Shown: one piece after another, positions 38,101 to 50,200 of the stretch | Numbering within the stretch: the stretch's first letter is position 1 | How the letters are laid out: the number at the start of each line of letters is the position of its first letter | Source: Paracyclopina nana | Lineage: Eukaryota > Arthropoda > Copepoda > Cyclopoida > Cyclopettidae | Length of the DNA stretch: 64,000 nt | Assembly (NCBI GenBank): GCA_019096065.1 | Contig: JAGUCH010000006.1 | Span: forward strand, 4,298,001 to 4,362,000 | Direction: 5' to 3' | Notes under the pieces: model-generated | The model's database searches: none | Told to the model about the DNA's origin: nothing | The model's input: the letters and a program-made list of their open reading frames with translations, nothing else | Made by a program: the position numbers and the translations under genes

Positions 38101-38862
38101 TTGAGGCTTGTACATGTCAAACATTTGCACCCCTTGCAAAAGAAGAAGAAGAATCAAGCAGTATTAATTGAGCTCTTCACAAAGATCTTTCATTCATTGA
38201 TTGTTAGTTAGGGTTGACTGAATTTTTTTGGTTGTCATTTGGAGAAAAAAAACCTTCGAATGACCTACTTCCATAACGATCACTGCGTGCAAATATACGC
38301 ATTAAGCACGTCAAGATTTCCCAAGTTGTTATTGTTGTTGTTGTTTTTGTCATGCATTGACGGGAAACATGCAAGATTTTACGTGCAGTAAGTAGGACAC
38401 AACCAGCGAAAATATGTAGGTAACAATCAGCAGACTTGAGGGGAAAAAACGAAAAACTCCTTTATACTACCACGTATAGTTGTGTATAAGGTGCAAACTT
38501 GCTAATGATGTGACATCGCGCCTAATGATAGCAAAGACCAACAATTTTTCTGCTTTCATGGCCAGAAACAAAGCACACGCGACAAGAAAAAACAGCAAGA
38601 AAAAAGAAGAAACTTGCTGAGGGGTGATAAGTTGATTCTGAAGTAATTGATTAACAACTGTGGAGGAGCACAGCTATCAAAAATGAGGAATGAATAGAGG
38701 CACAAAAATGAATGTCCTCGCGTTTTCCTCTTTCGTTTTTTGCCTTCATTTGTTCGCGGTAGTACCCATCTGTGTAAAAGATAAGTTGATCAAATGTTGT
38801 CAGCAATGCATTACGTCAATGCTGTGGAGGAAAAAAATTGCACACGTAGAAAATGTACACAG

Positions 38863-38879
38863 GCACACACACACACACA
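38863..38879. repeat. CA dinucleotide microsatellite
   Basis: About eight CA units, 60 bp left of foldback element B. Confidence 0.9.
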
Positions 38880-38939
38880 AGCAGAAGGCTAATGGATAGA
38901 ATTTGATAAGGTGTACACCTACAATAAAGCGTACACTAT

Positions 38940-39748
38940 AGTATAAACGGGAATACTGTAAAAAGTCCGCAATGTCAAAAGTCCTTATATATAAAATCCT
39001 CATGTAAAAAGTCCTAATATATGAAGTCCTAATGTAAAAAGTCCTGATGTAAAAAGTACACTCTACAAAGACTATTTTTGTACAGATATCAATAATAATT
39101 CTTTGATAAAACATTAATGCATGCATTTAATTTGTGAAACAAAGTTACCGACGCTGCTTTGATTGAATAATGTTTGACTTATCAATGAAAGAGTCTTCTG
39201 TATTTATTCGCTTTTTCTGACTTTGTTCAATTGGAAATTGGCTACTTTGTAAAACAGGGCTGAAGTCTGATGTATCTTCAGTTTCCTGTTCAAGTTCAGT
39301 GGCCTTATGGACTGATAATGGCCTTATGGACTGGTAATGGGGATTAATAAACTAATAATTAGTAAAAAAAAAAATTTTGGGTCAGCCTTTCCACAAATTC
39401 AAGTCTTAAGGCTTCATAGATCTTCATTAAAGATTTAATAGGATCCTTTAGAATATCATCCCTCAAATGATTGCATCAGTACCATTTGATATTCCCGTGA
39501 GCAGAACACAATCCAAGAGTTAAAATTAGAATCACAAGAAGATATAGATAAACTTTTTAATCTACTTGTATTAAGGTTCATATTATTGTATTTATGGTCT
39601 TTTATAAAAATTGGGACTTCACATAAAAGGACTTTTGATATCTGGTCTTTATATGAGCGGACTTTTAGTATCTGGACTTTTTGCAACCGGACTTTTTTTA
39701 TCTGGATATTTCACATCGCGGACTTTTTACAGTACATCCGTATAAACT
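38940..39748. mobile_element. Foldback-like element B, arms of tandem GTAAAAAGTCC units
   Basis: Left arm (38940-39065) starts AGTATAAACGG, then TACTGTAAAAAGTCCGC, followed by tandem units like TAATGTAAAAAGTCC of about 15-18 bp. Right arm (about 39592-39748) is the inverse: a run of GGACTTTT units ending GCGGACTTTTTACAGTA and CCGTATAAACT. The arms surround about 525 bp of AT-rich DNA with no transposase. The architecture, inverted arms made of short direct repeats, is the same as in the elements at 3109-4280 and 60571-61801. I could not find a convincing target duplication at its edges. Confidence 0.65.
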
Positions 39749-42040
39749 GCGACTTGGCCTTGAAGACATGAACGAGCCCTCCCACTCAATTGAAGGGGCC
39801 CGGGTCATGTGACACACGCGCAAACAATGCAAACTAATACATCTTGCCTAACACCTCTACGCTACGTAGGTGACTTAAGCCTGAAAAACTGCGCAGATAG
39901 CCATGAAGCTATAGCGTAGACCGAAGCGCAAACAAGATTAATTGATCAACGTAGCAGGAATGACGTTATTTGAATTAAATACTTATGAAGCTTTCTATTG
40001 ATCTTGAAAGCCGTCATAACTAGCTGCTGTCGGCTTGACGCTGCTTTTCCTTCTTGGGCCCCTTTCTTTACAAGTGTTACTTTTGTGGTCGACCCTTTCT
40101 ACTTTCAAGGCCAACAGAAACTTCGCAGTTTCGCACGTAGAGTATATACTAGTAGTACATGTTGTCACCGTATCTTAGCAATATATTTATGAAGGCGGAT
40201 CTTGGACAACTTGATTCATTATCCCGGATCTTGTCCTTGCTGCGACAAAATCAGTGTCAATTTCCTGCTTTCTTATATTACTATCATTCAGGAGATAACA
40301 TATTGCATTCAGATCCGCGTTCTCGTTTTGTTCTACTGCATAGTATATGATCTCGTTTGAAGTGCCAACGTCCTTGTATATATAGAGCTTCAGGTTTTAC
40401 AACTCTAAGTGCAAAAAAGGCTGATAGAATGATGGTGACGTTTTTTCCTAGGTGTCAGGTTAGGCGTCGAAATTGCAGCAGTAATGAAGAGCAGATTTGA
40501 AGCTAGAATCTTGGATTTCCCCTTTTTAGAGAGCTCTTAATGGCTTCCTAATGACCTTTTTATCACTGCTAAAAGTTATGGAATTCGCATTATGCTGACA
40601 GCTGCTTGCAATTTTTTTGCCAAGGATTTGGAGGCTATTTCTGGAGATTTGACAACTCCGTGTAATTGAAATAATATAATACTTTGGTGAAACTAGAAAC
40701 TTGTTCCTGGCAAAGTACAACACCTGATACATGGCTTAAGTTTTCTTGTACTATGTGACAGAGATCATCCTCTAAGTATGCTTTTGCAGTACACAAAAAT
40801 AAAAACAAATCCATGGAATAGTTAATTACAAAATTCCTTAATCCTCCCTACAAATTCATATATCTTGTTAAGTAAATCTTCATCAAAGAGTTTCTTCTTT
40901 GTCACCATCAAATGATCAAAACAACCTTGGCCAGACCACTTTAAATTCAAGTCTTGAGGGTCATTGAATGATTGTTTGCCTAGTCAGCAACAGCTTGCAG
41001 TTCAGCGCATTTAAAGAGATCTAAAACAAAGAATCACAATCATATTGTAGGTCTCCTCAAAAATTAAACAACCTATTTTTACACAATAATATGACATTTT
41101 GTATTGATCTGCAGTGCTTAAACGCAAGTGTATATAAAGCAAGCTTAAACAATTTTTATTGAGTGAAAAAAGTGGACAGAGGGGTAATTTTTGTCCACCC
41201 TTAATTCTGGTGGGCACCAACACCACTTTTGTGGCAGGCTCCAATTACTACTTTTTTCACCCAGAGACATCTCGCGTGCATTCATATGGAAAATACACAC
41301 AGGAGCATTTGTGATATGGCATCACCATCTGTTGTGTGAAGAATCAAAGAAAATGCATTCCAGGTCAGGATTTCTTGTATCATCTGTTGTTTCATCTGCG
41401 TGCAAGATTGTTTTCATCTCAAATTGCCTGATTGGTTGAGTAAGTCATGAGAAAGACTTTGCTGCAGCAAGCTTCTTAAAGTTTGCGCGGGGATCATCAG
41501 CGCCAGCCGAATACCATCGCAAACCAGCAGTGGAATGCATTATTATGATCCCGCAGTAGCAAAACAAAATTCCAAATTACTCTGCTTTGCCATGAATTCA
41601 GCATAACGTGACCTTTCCAACCTTGGTAGCAGTCATGGTAATGATCCTCATGTGACACATCTAAAAGCTCAAGCTTGCTGCAAAATTCACGACATCCTCT
41701 TTTACGTGAAAAAGTGTGCAGTGAGCTAAGTGATGCTCTCCTCTGAATTGGCTTAGCTCATTGTAAGTTGCATTTTTTCAAGATTCAAGGAGTCAACGGC
41801 CGCTGAGCAGACTGTAGCAGTTTGGAAAAAACCGTTTGGAGATTGGCGGGAAATTCCATGCAGCTTCTACAGCGGCTGTCGCGAGGATTTTAGGCATGGC
41901 ATTAAACGTGAGAGAGACTTGAAGTGCACTAGGTGTTTTGAGGTCATGACGCAGTATTTCGCTGGATCCAACCGAGAGTGGAGCGGTCGTTGACTTCTTG
42001 ACTGGAGGAGCGAGCTGGCAGGTCAATGGTCTTCTTGCCT
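39749..42040. other. Intergenic, no supportable gene
   Basis: About 2.3 kb with short open frames only. No repeat or RNA gene recognised. Confidence 0.5.
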
Positions 42041-42440
42041 CCCAACCAAACAAAAACAAAAAAACTACTGATTTAATACAAATTTACTACCAGTATTATC
42101 ATCCGTATTTTCCCGGTTTACTACTGATTAATTTGTAACGATATCATAAAATATAAGCTTTTCAAAATACTGATTTGTAAAATTAATGTTACAGATTTCT
42201 AATCATTATTATTGGCTTCATGGCACTCTAGCAATGCCAAATATGTAGTTAATTTTTTCAAAAAATGTTTCATTCGCAAGTTAACAATGATTTAAGTTTT
42301 GAATTTAAAATTGTATTCAGTAGTTAATCTGTCAAATACTTGACTTCTACTTATTAAAACCTGGTTTTTTTTCTAATTTTTAAGAATGCAAGCCTGTATT
42401 TTATCAGTAGTAAAACTGTTTTTTATTTGTAGTGTACGGT

Positions 42441-42665
42441 GAAACTGCTGATTTCCACCACACCCAACTCTACAGCAGGATATCTGTATCCATTTCCCTA
42501 CTTCTGCCACCAAACTACTGAATATCTACCCGTCCTTTATCGGCGATTGACATTGAAACTGCTGATTTCTACCACACCCGCCTACAGCAGGATATCTGTA
42601 TCCAGATCCCTATTTCTGCCACAAAACTACTGAATATCTACCCGTCTGATTGACGGTGAAACTAG
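42441..42665. repeat. Tandem repeat of 114 and 103 bp units
   Basis: The phrase GAAACTGCTGATTTC(C/T)ACCACACC begins at 42441 and 42555, and a truncated third copy begins at 42658. Each unit also contains CAGCAGGATATCTGTATCCA and AAACTACTGAATATCTACCC. Two full copies are present. Confidence 0.85.
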
Positions 42666-43051
42666 AAACTTTATATGCCTTAGATTTGATGACTCAATTC
42701 TCTACTTCAGAGAACTTGTTCCATTCATCAGACTAGATGATTGGTGATCATACATGTGGTCATGTGAATAATAAGCACTTAAAGCAATACCTTCTTTCCT
42801 AACAATACATTTGATTATTTATGAAGTTTTACTTATTTAGTCAAAAATAAGCATGGATGCTATTTTCAATAGCATATTTAGAGACTTATAGCTAAAAGCT
42901 ATTAATACTTTTTTTCAAAATCTATAACTCATCAAAAGTTATTTACAAGACAATTTTCACAATGTAATGATATGTAAGCAGCGCCATCTCTGAATAGTTT
43001 ACTAAATTTAATTCATGAAAACAGATAAAATACTGATTTACAACTGACCAA

Positions 43052-43752
43052 GTAAATCCGGTTCAGACTGATTTCATGCAGATATAGTACAGATTTTTTA
43101 GCAAGGATGAAATAGCGCACTACTGAGTTAGGTGGCAGTAGATCATGTATTAACTGCTGATATAAGACAGGTGGCGACAGCCATGTGAAAAGTTGCACTT
43201 TACCGAATTTCTACTGCTGCAGTAAATCCGGTTCAGACTGATTTCAAACTGATTTAGTACAGATTTTTTAGCAAGGATGAAATAGCGCACTACTGAGTTA
43301 GGTGGCAGTAGATAATGTATTAACTGCTGATATAAGACAGGTGGCGACAGCCATGTGAAAAGTTGCACTTTACCGAATTTCTACTGCTGCAGTAAATCCG
43401 GTTCAGACTGATTTCATGCAGATATAGTACAGATTTTTTAGCAAGGATGAAATGGCACACTACCGAGTTAGGAGGCCATAGAAAATGTATTAACTGCCGA
43501 TATAAGACAGGTGGCGACAGCCATGTGAAAAGTTGTACTTTACCGAATTACTACTGCTGCAGTAAATCCGGTTCAGACTGATTTCATGCAGATATAGTAC
43601 AGATTTTTTAGCAAGGATGAAAAAGCGCACTACCAAGTTAGGTGGCAGTAGAAAATGTATTAACTGCCGATATAAGACAGGTGGCGACAGATGCACTTTA
43701 CCGAATTACTACTGCTGCAGTAAATCCGGTTCAGACTGATTTCATGCAGATA
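43052..43752. repeat. 170-bp satellite, four copies plus a partial
   Basis: GTAAATCCGGTTCAGACTGA begins at 43052, 43222, 43392, 43562 and 43720, giving exact 170-bp periods and one 158-bp unit that lost part of its 3' third. Each monomer contains TTTTTTAGCAAGGATGAAA and GATATAAGACAGGTGGCGAC. The copies are highly similar. Since 170 is not divisible by three, the similar peptides read from it fall in changing frames and are not a protein. Confidence 0.95.
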
Positions 43753-44266
43753 TAATACACAAATAATAATTACTTAACTTGAACGTGAGTACCGATAAAA
43801 ACCAGATTTTAAAATAAGTAGTAAATGGATTAACTACTGATTTAATATATATATGTATGGCAAATAAAATTTATTCCTACTACTGATAAAAATTTTACAG
43901 TAGTATATAAGTAGTACAACTGTCAAAACCTAATTTAATACTTTAATAATACTGACTTAAAAAATTAACAATATTAAAAAAAATCAATTATTTTTCTTCG
44001 CTTGATCCTAGCAACATGATATAAGTTGAAAAAAATTGGTTTCCTAAAAAATTAGAAGAGTCTGTCAAAGAGCCAAAATGACACAAAATCAAGTTTTTAA
44101 AAAATTCATATCTCTTATGTTTGAAATGATATTTAAGTAAAAATTACATTTGTGTATACTAAATACCATGGAGAACAAATATGTGAGGATATTTTTTAAA
44201 AATTAACATTTTTAATTTTCAGATCCGTTTACTACGGATAAACTACGGATCGTTTGTTTGGTTGGG

Positions 44267-47200
44267 CTGCTGCTGCTTTGCAACAAGAATTCCTACTCGG
44301 GTTCAAACTTGGCGCCATGCATGGCAAAGATTCAGAAGTGCGCTAGCTAGCTTCAAAAAATCAGGTGGCGCGCGGGAAATCATGCTTCATTTACAGTTCC
44401 ATTCATTTATCTTTTTCTCATCTCAACTGAATTGGCCGCTGCTGCTACTACTGCTGCTGAAGCTCTGAGGGTCAAGAAAAATGGAACCTTAGCGCTTGTT
44501 AATTGTTGTCATTGTTGCTGCTTTTGTTGCAGGAATAACGCGTGCTTTTTCCTCATTTTAGTGCTTCCGGAGGAACTTCATTTGGCACAGTTGCCACTCT
44601 GTTATTGCTGGCCATTCAGGGAGGATCTTTAATGAGTTTTATGCATTGCATCTCGGCGTGCCAGAATGACTTTCAAAAGGGAGAAACAACCGGAAAAGCG
44701 TTAATTTATGGCCCGGGCTGACATTTGACATTCGCATTGTGTAATTAAAGCGACATCTTTTTGCGCTGCTGTTTCAACTGCCCATAATTCTAAGATAAGG
44801 TATCGGGGCATTTCTGCGCTCAGAAAAGGCCAAAAGACTCGCGAGGAGGGATCAGTTTTCACAAAGAAACTTGCGGCTTGATGATGATTAAATGGCCAAC
44901 CCGGCGGAGGAGAGCTTTCAAAAATGCCGATAATTTGGGAGGTGGAGAAGAAGAGCCAAGGCTAAAAATTCCGCGAAAGTCACGCAATATTGCTTAATTT
45001 TTCTGCAAAGCAGCATAGCATGCCCTTTTTAGAGCACACGCGAAGGTTCAACTCCTGCGCTATGATGAAAAAATCTCCTTTTGTGCATCACAAGGAATGT
45101 TTTGTAGTGTTTGCATTTGAGCCTCAAGTGGAATGCAAAATCCGGCACTGCCATGAATAATCACAGTGCGGAATGTTTACAGTGTGCACACTTATGGCCC
45201 AGCAGATTTCAAATTCATAGCTAAACAGCATGGCGTCTGATTTAGGCACAATAATAGAATACTATGCATGCATGCATCTGGGGTGGCGCAACTGGACGTC
45301 TAATTTGGCAAATTTGCATCATCTGCTGCTAGTTCTTTTTTTTGTGTGTGTGTGTGCGCCTAATTAGCCGTTTGCAATTTTTCCGTGGAGTACATTTTCC
45401 TGCTATGAATGCCGGCATATGATTGTGGTATACTTCGCCAAAGCTTGATTATGGACGATAAAAATACGGTGTATGACGTATGCAAAAGCGTGACTGGTTC
45501 AGCAAAAAATTGCCGTCTTCTTCGGCCACCAGCAACTGAAGAGCCATTTCAGTTTTGATAGAATTATGACCTTCAGCAAAAAAGAAACTTGAGACAGTTG
45601 CGTTCAATGTCCTTTAAGCCATAAAAAGTTTTCACCATGCAAAATTCGATCTCGTCTCGACTCCGCCGGCCTCTTCGGCTTGCATAAGATCCGATTTCAA
45701 AATGCAAACTCGAAGAAAAGAAGCACAGCACATTATTGATCTCAATAATTTACCACTAAGCTACAATATAGAGCCTCCGCAGCTAGAGCAACGAACTTTT
45801 TCCAGAGCTTGCAGCAAAAAGTGCATTTTTACTGCACGCCAACGCTCTCCGGTCAATAGAAAAAAAAACTTGTTACCCTATGAATATTGCACGCAAAAAA
45901 GCAGCAAAAATTGGCACTTGCGTGTCTCACAGATATGTTCTATATTGGCTTTTCTGCTATAGTACTGAAAAACGAAAGCCTCGCCCGCTTGCCAAATGGA
46001 CACATTTTTCAGCTTCGATTAGTAGATGATTGTGGATTTTGTGTTCTTCTAGGTGACAGATAGACAAGAGAATGGTATGCTCAATGTGTAACAATACCGT
46101 CTAGACATTTTTCGTTAAAAAATCCATTGAAGAGTGTGTGTGGTGGGGAAATTGAGTCTGAAGGCTCCGAGTGTCCCTCGAAGGGGAGAACTGCGAGCGA
46201 CGACGCGTGATGTCAAGTTCAAGACGAAAAAACTGGGCTCAAAATCTGGATGCTCGAGTTCAAGGACGGTTACATTTAGACTTGGACTTGAGGAGGCCAA
46301 TTCATTCGACACCCCAAATCACTACTATAAAGGTGTCGGCGGATGCGAAAAACGCGAGCTGTTACCATAAACTTTGACCTATAGCAGCTTATTCGGATTT
46401 CCACATTTTCCACTTGGGTGTTCTTCCTAAATATATACGTATTGTATCTACATAAAAAGCCTCACTTGTTTGGTTTCACAAGAAAAATGATATTTGTCTG
46501 ACAGTGACATATGTTGAGCATAATTACTCTAATTGGTGAGAGCACTTTTCAAAATCAGATAGCTGCCTTTGTTTTTTTAATGCCAGGAGTCGAAGGACAC
46601 TGGTGGCATCGTCGCTGTTGGGTCATTGCCACCCACATGTTGGTCATTCATGCCAGTGCTCCAGTTCTTTTTGTGCGACTTGGCAACAACAGTTCCACTC
46701 CTCCTCCTCCTTCCAAACCTCTTGTAGTAGACCTAAGTATAAAAGCAAGTCTGGCTGGAATGCACCTTACTGGAAATGCAGCTGCATACTCCATTCGTCG
46801 GGCTGCTTTGCACCCTCTTGTCTGGCCTGCCTTAAAATCCGCATTTGGGGATGAAAAGCAGCAACACATGTCTGGGTGGATCCCAGGACATTGACCTCAT
46901 CCTTGATGGATTCTTTCCGATTGGGACAATCAATAAGAGAGCAGTGGCAGTCGGAGCAATGAACGCAAAATTTAACCCTCCCAAGGGATATAATGAACTG
47001 CTGGCCATCCAGACAGCAGCAGCTGTGTCAGTCAACGAACCCTTGCTTTCTTGTTAGTATGCTCGCAGGGTGTAAAGTTATGTAGTGAAATCCCTGTCAG
47101 CGGCAAACCATACGTGGAAGGAGTAACCCCTATCTTTCACCATGTAGCATGATTACAGCTCTGTGGTTGCCCCTTCAGTTTTTTCGCCTCCCTTACTTCA

Positions 47201-50200
47201 GCCTATTGTGGTTTACACAAAAGATTTCGAAACAGGCCTCCCATGGGACTTTTGTTGTCCTTTTCCCAACAATTCTGAATAACAAGGATGAAGTACTTCA
47301 TCAGAATCCATTAAGCTGAAAAAGGGGCAAATTGTCAGAAGTAATTCAACGAAACGATCACAGGTGCGCAAGCTATCTAATTCTGGGAACAACAGTGACA
47401 AAAATTAGCAGCCATCACGAAAGCAGTGTGATTTTTCAATAGTTAAAGCCGAGGAGTCCATTCACCCCGTGTGTGTGTGTGTTTAGCAAGTTCAGCCTGA
47501 AGTTTTGCTGAGAAAGATGACAGAGGTGTGATGAGAATACTTGATACGACCATCATCATGGGGAAATTCGCAGCAGTGAGGTCAAACACCTGAAATCTCC
47601 TTACACAACCTAGCTTTAAGTTAGCTACAAGAGCAATGCACTCTGCCGGCCAAATCCAGACAGAAAAAGTGGTGACAAAGCGTTGCTATTTTGCCAACAG
47701 CTTATAATGGTGACCAAGCGTTGCCATCTAATTTTGCAAGGACTGCATAAGCACTACCTAGCTAGCTTAGCCTCCTTACCACGTGATATTCTTCGTCGCG
47801 GGCCTGTTAGCAACGTTTCAGTGGGCAAGCAGAGTTCAAAGACCTGGGAGCTGCTTTGGCGCCAATTCTTCGAGCTGTAGCAGTCCGGAATGCGAAGAGA
47901 CGATGAGGAGGCCGTTGCTCTCGAGCTAGTTTCGGACTTGAAGTAGTCGCGAAGGTTCGCAAAAGCTCGTGGAAAATGCATCGACGAGACGAATTTGCAA
48001 TCCGAGATGATTGTTGTGCATTGGTGCCAAAGGAATGCACATTTGCACCACGGCGACGAGACCAAAGGGGGATGTTTGTTAAGGGGGTAACAACCCCGCC
48101 CGACCCCGTACTAACGTAGTCGTCGCGACGTATGTGTGCAAAATCACGCCGGTTACTTGCAGCAATTTTATGGCAGACGATAAAATGGCAAACTTCAAAT
48201 GAAAGCTTTTATCGCAACGCGTGCATTTTTGTGTCTGAAACGAGCTAAACAAGGCGCGTGGTACATAAACTGAGCGGTTGTCTTGTCTGCTGCGAAATGC
48301 GAACCAGTGCATAGAAGGTTTCGTAATCTCAGCTAATCATTTTGGCAATTGGCCGAAATGGCCGTTGCTGCTGCTGCTGCTGTTGCCATGGGAACGATTT
48401 TGCACAACCCTATATGTATCGTCCTCATATGCGTCATCGGCCATTAACGTCGCAGATAAATTTGCGTCAGTCGTGCAAAAAGTCGGCGTTGTGAAGGGCA
48501 GATGAAAACGTTTTTATTTGGGTGAGTGCTCGTAAAAATTGCCAACTGCTCGCGCCCAAAAACGATGTCTCGACGCATTTGGGGAGCTGCTAGCTGGGAG
48601 GGTTGTTGCAAAATTCTGCCATGTATACACAGTAGTGTTGATGCATGCCAAAAATTACAGGGGACGAGGATGGCATACGCACTCAAACCATGTAATTACC
48701 AAAATGAGCATATTTACACCTGGACGCAGATCCCCAGAGCAGCATTCATTTTTTGACGTTGGGTCGCCAAATCCGGGCAATTTCAGCCGCCATTCTCCCT
48801 GTGTGCGCGAATAATTTATTTTTGCGACCCGCCATCATCAGTGCGCGGAGTGAATCATCGCCAGACAGACGACTACTACTGCTATTTTTCGCACCCTTAC
48901 AGCTAGACGACGGGTGGATATCAAATCGCCATCCTTCTCATATTCCAGCCTTAATTTTGCACTATTTGCAGGCAGACACGTTTTTGCAGAGACTACTGCT
49001 GATGAGTAATTGTTGGTTTTGCAATTTGCATTTCTGCCTTCTTAGACGTAATTGAAAACCTTCCGAGCATTGGTTGATTGATCTCCCGCCGTAAGCATGG
49101 TGCATTTCCACCTGCAATGGCTTTTGCAAATAGCAGAAAAGGAGGGGCTATTAGCGTTGGAGTAGCTCGTGTGAAATTCATGCCTTGCTTCATTTTGTCG
49201 TACGAGGCAATTAAAAGTGCATGCATGGATTAGCCATGTGACTCGTCTATACATAACGAGGCCTCCTTCTTCTCAGCTCAATGGAAAGAGGGAAAAACAA
49301 AGGCATTTACTATTTACTGGCCTTTCCACCAAAATAGTAATGGAATGGTTATGGCACATGCTAGAATGCGCAGTCAGCCGTTGAGATGGCTAACTTGTCG
49401 CGAAAAAGTTCTTTTCTATTTTGCGTTTTGACATAATTACCCGCATGCCCATTAATAAAAGGGAAGGAAAGTAACTGCTCGATTACAGCGTGGTTTTCAT
49501 TTTGGCGCGCAATTCAGCCAGGAAAAATGAAGGGCGGAAATCCCCAAAAGATTGTTTTTTTCTAAAGTAGGGTAGGCCACCGAGTACGCGACATACTTCT
49601 GCAGGATTCCGTCATGAATGGTGGTGGCCTGGTATGCTAGCGTATACGTATCGAGTAGGCCGGTTAATGGATGCGTCGAAGCAACTGCGTCAGCCGTTGG
49701 CGCCAAAGCTGAGCTTTGTGTTTCTCTTTGAGGTTGTTGCACTCCTGTACAGCAGCGGCCGGGCCAGCTTTTGGCAACAGAAGCAACGGTAACATGGCAT
49801 GGACCAACCTGCTCAGCTGCATCCAGGTGACTGAACCGAAACTGTTCTTGAACGACCGTGAACCAACTGCTGAAGCCGCCATTGCTCTCCATATACCTGT
49901 TGTCATCTCCGTTCGTTGCCCCGCGCTTCATATGGAGCGCTGAATGTAGTTCGCCAGATGCGAAAGAAGAAGCCCCTTTCACGTTAATGCGGCGTTCATC
50001 TACACACTCAATATCTCTTCGCAAACATTTACCTCGAGTAAATTGAGAACCTTGCTGCATAAAAAAGCTACTTTTGCGTCAAATTTGATTTTTTTCAGTT
50101 CCTCGATTCCTACAGAGTTTCATTGCCAAAAAATTGCCGAATTTGAAATAGCAACTCAAGAAAAGGAAAGATGAGGCATAGGTGAACGCCCACAAAAGTA

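Larger units (their letters stand above)
25170..38939. other. Gene desert, no supportable gene
   Basis: Nearly 14 kb with no gene I can support. The longest open frames (minus 31789-32244, 151 codons; minus 36125-36565, 146 codons) show no motif, splice-consistent continuation or composition shift. CAA (29085-29105), TTG (38335-38346) and CA (38863-38879) microsatellites occur. Exons of a gene with very long introns could be hidden here, but nothing shows one. Confidence 0.5.
42041..44266. mobile_element. Candidate AT-rich element with terminal CCCAACCAAACAAA
   Basis: CCCAACCAAACAAA at 42041 is repeated in inverse as TTTGTTTGGTTGGG ending at 44266. Everything between is very AT-rich, unlike both flanks, and full of phrases such as ACTACTGATTTA. 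The interior contains a 114/103-bp tandem repeat and a 170-bp satellite. Non-autonomous elements with short inverted termini and a central tandem array are known in several invertebrates, which is the reason for this call. I found no clear target duplication, so the boundaries are tentative. Confidence 0.4.

Noticed and set aside
43013..43696. Three minus-strand frames with near-identical peptides (SPPVLYQQLIH)
   Set aside because: They are translations of the 170-bp satellite. The period is not a multiple of three, so the similarity comes from DNA repetition.
46845..47057. Frame with a protein-like stretch LILDGFFPIGTINKRAVAVG
   Set aside because: Only 70 codons, with overlapping frames on both strands, no recognisable family and no clear splice-consistent neighbours.
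47660..47725. Short duplication of TGGTGAC-AAGCGTTGC
   Set aside because: Two copies of about 18 bp, 50 bp apart, with no larger structure; consistent with a small local duplication.
49497..50060. 187-codon minus-strand open frame, the longest outside the kinase region
   Set aside because: No domain, no signal or membrane segment, and overlapping frames on the other strand. About one frame of this length is expected by chance in 64 kb.
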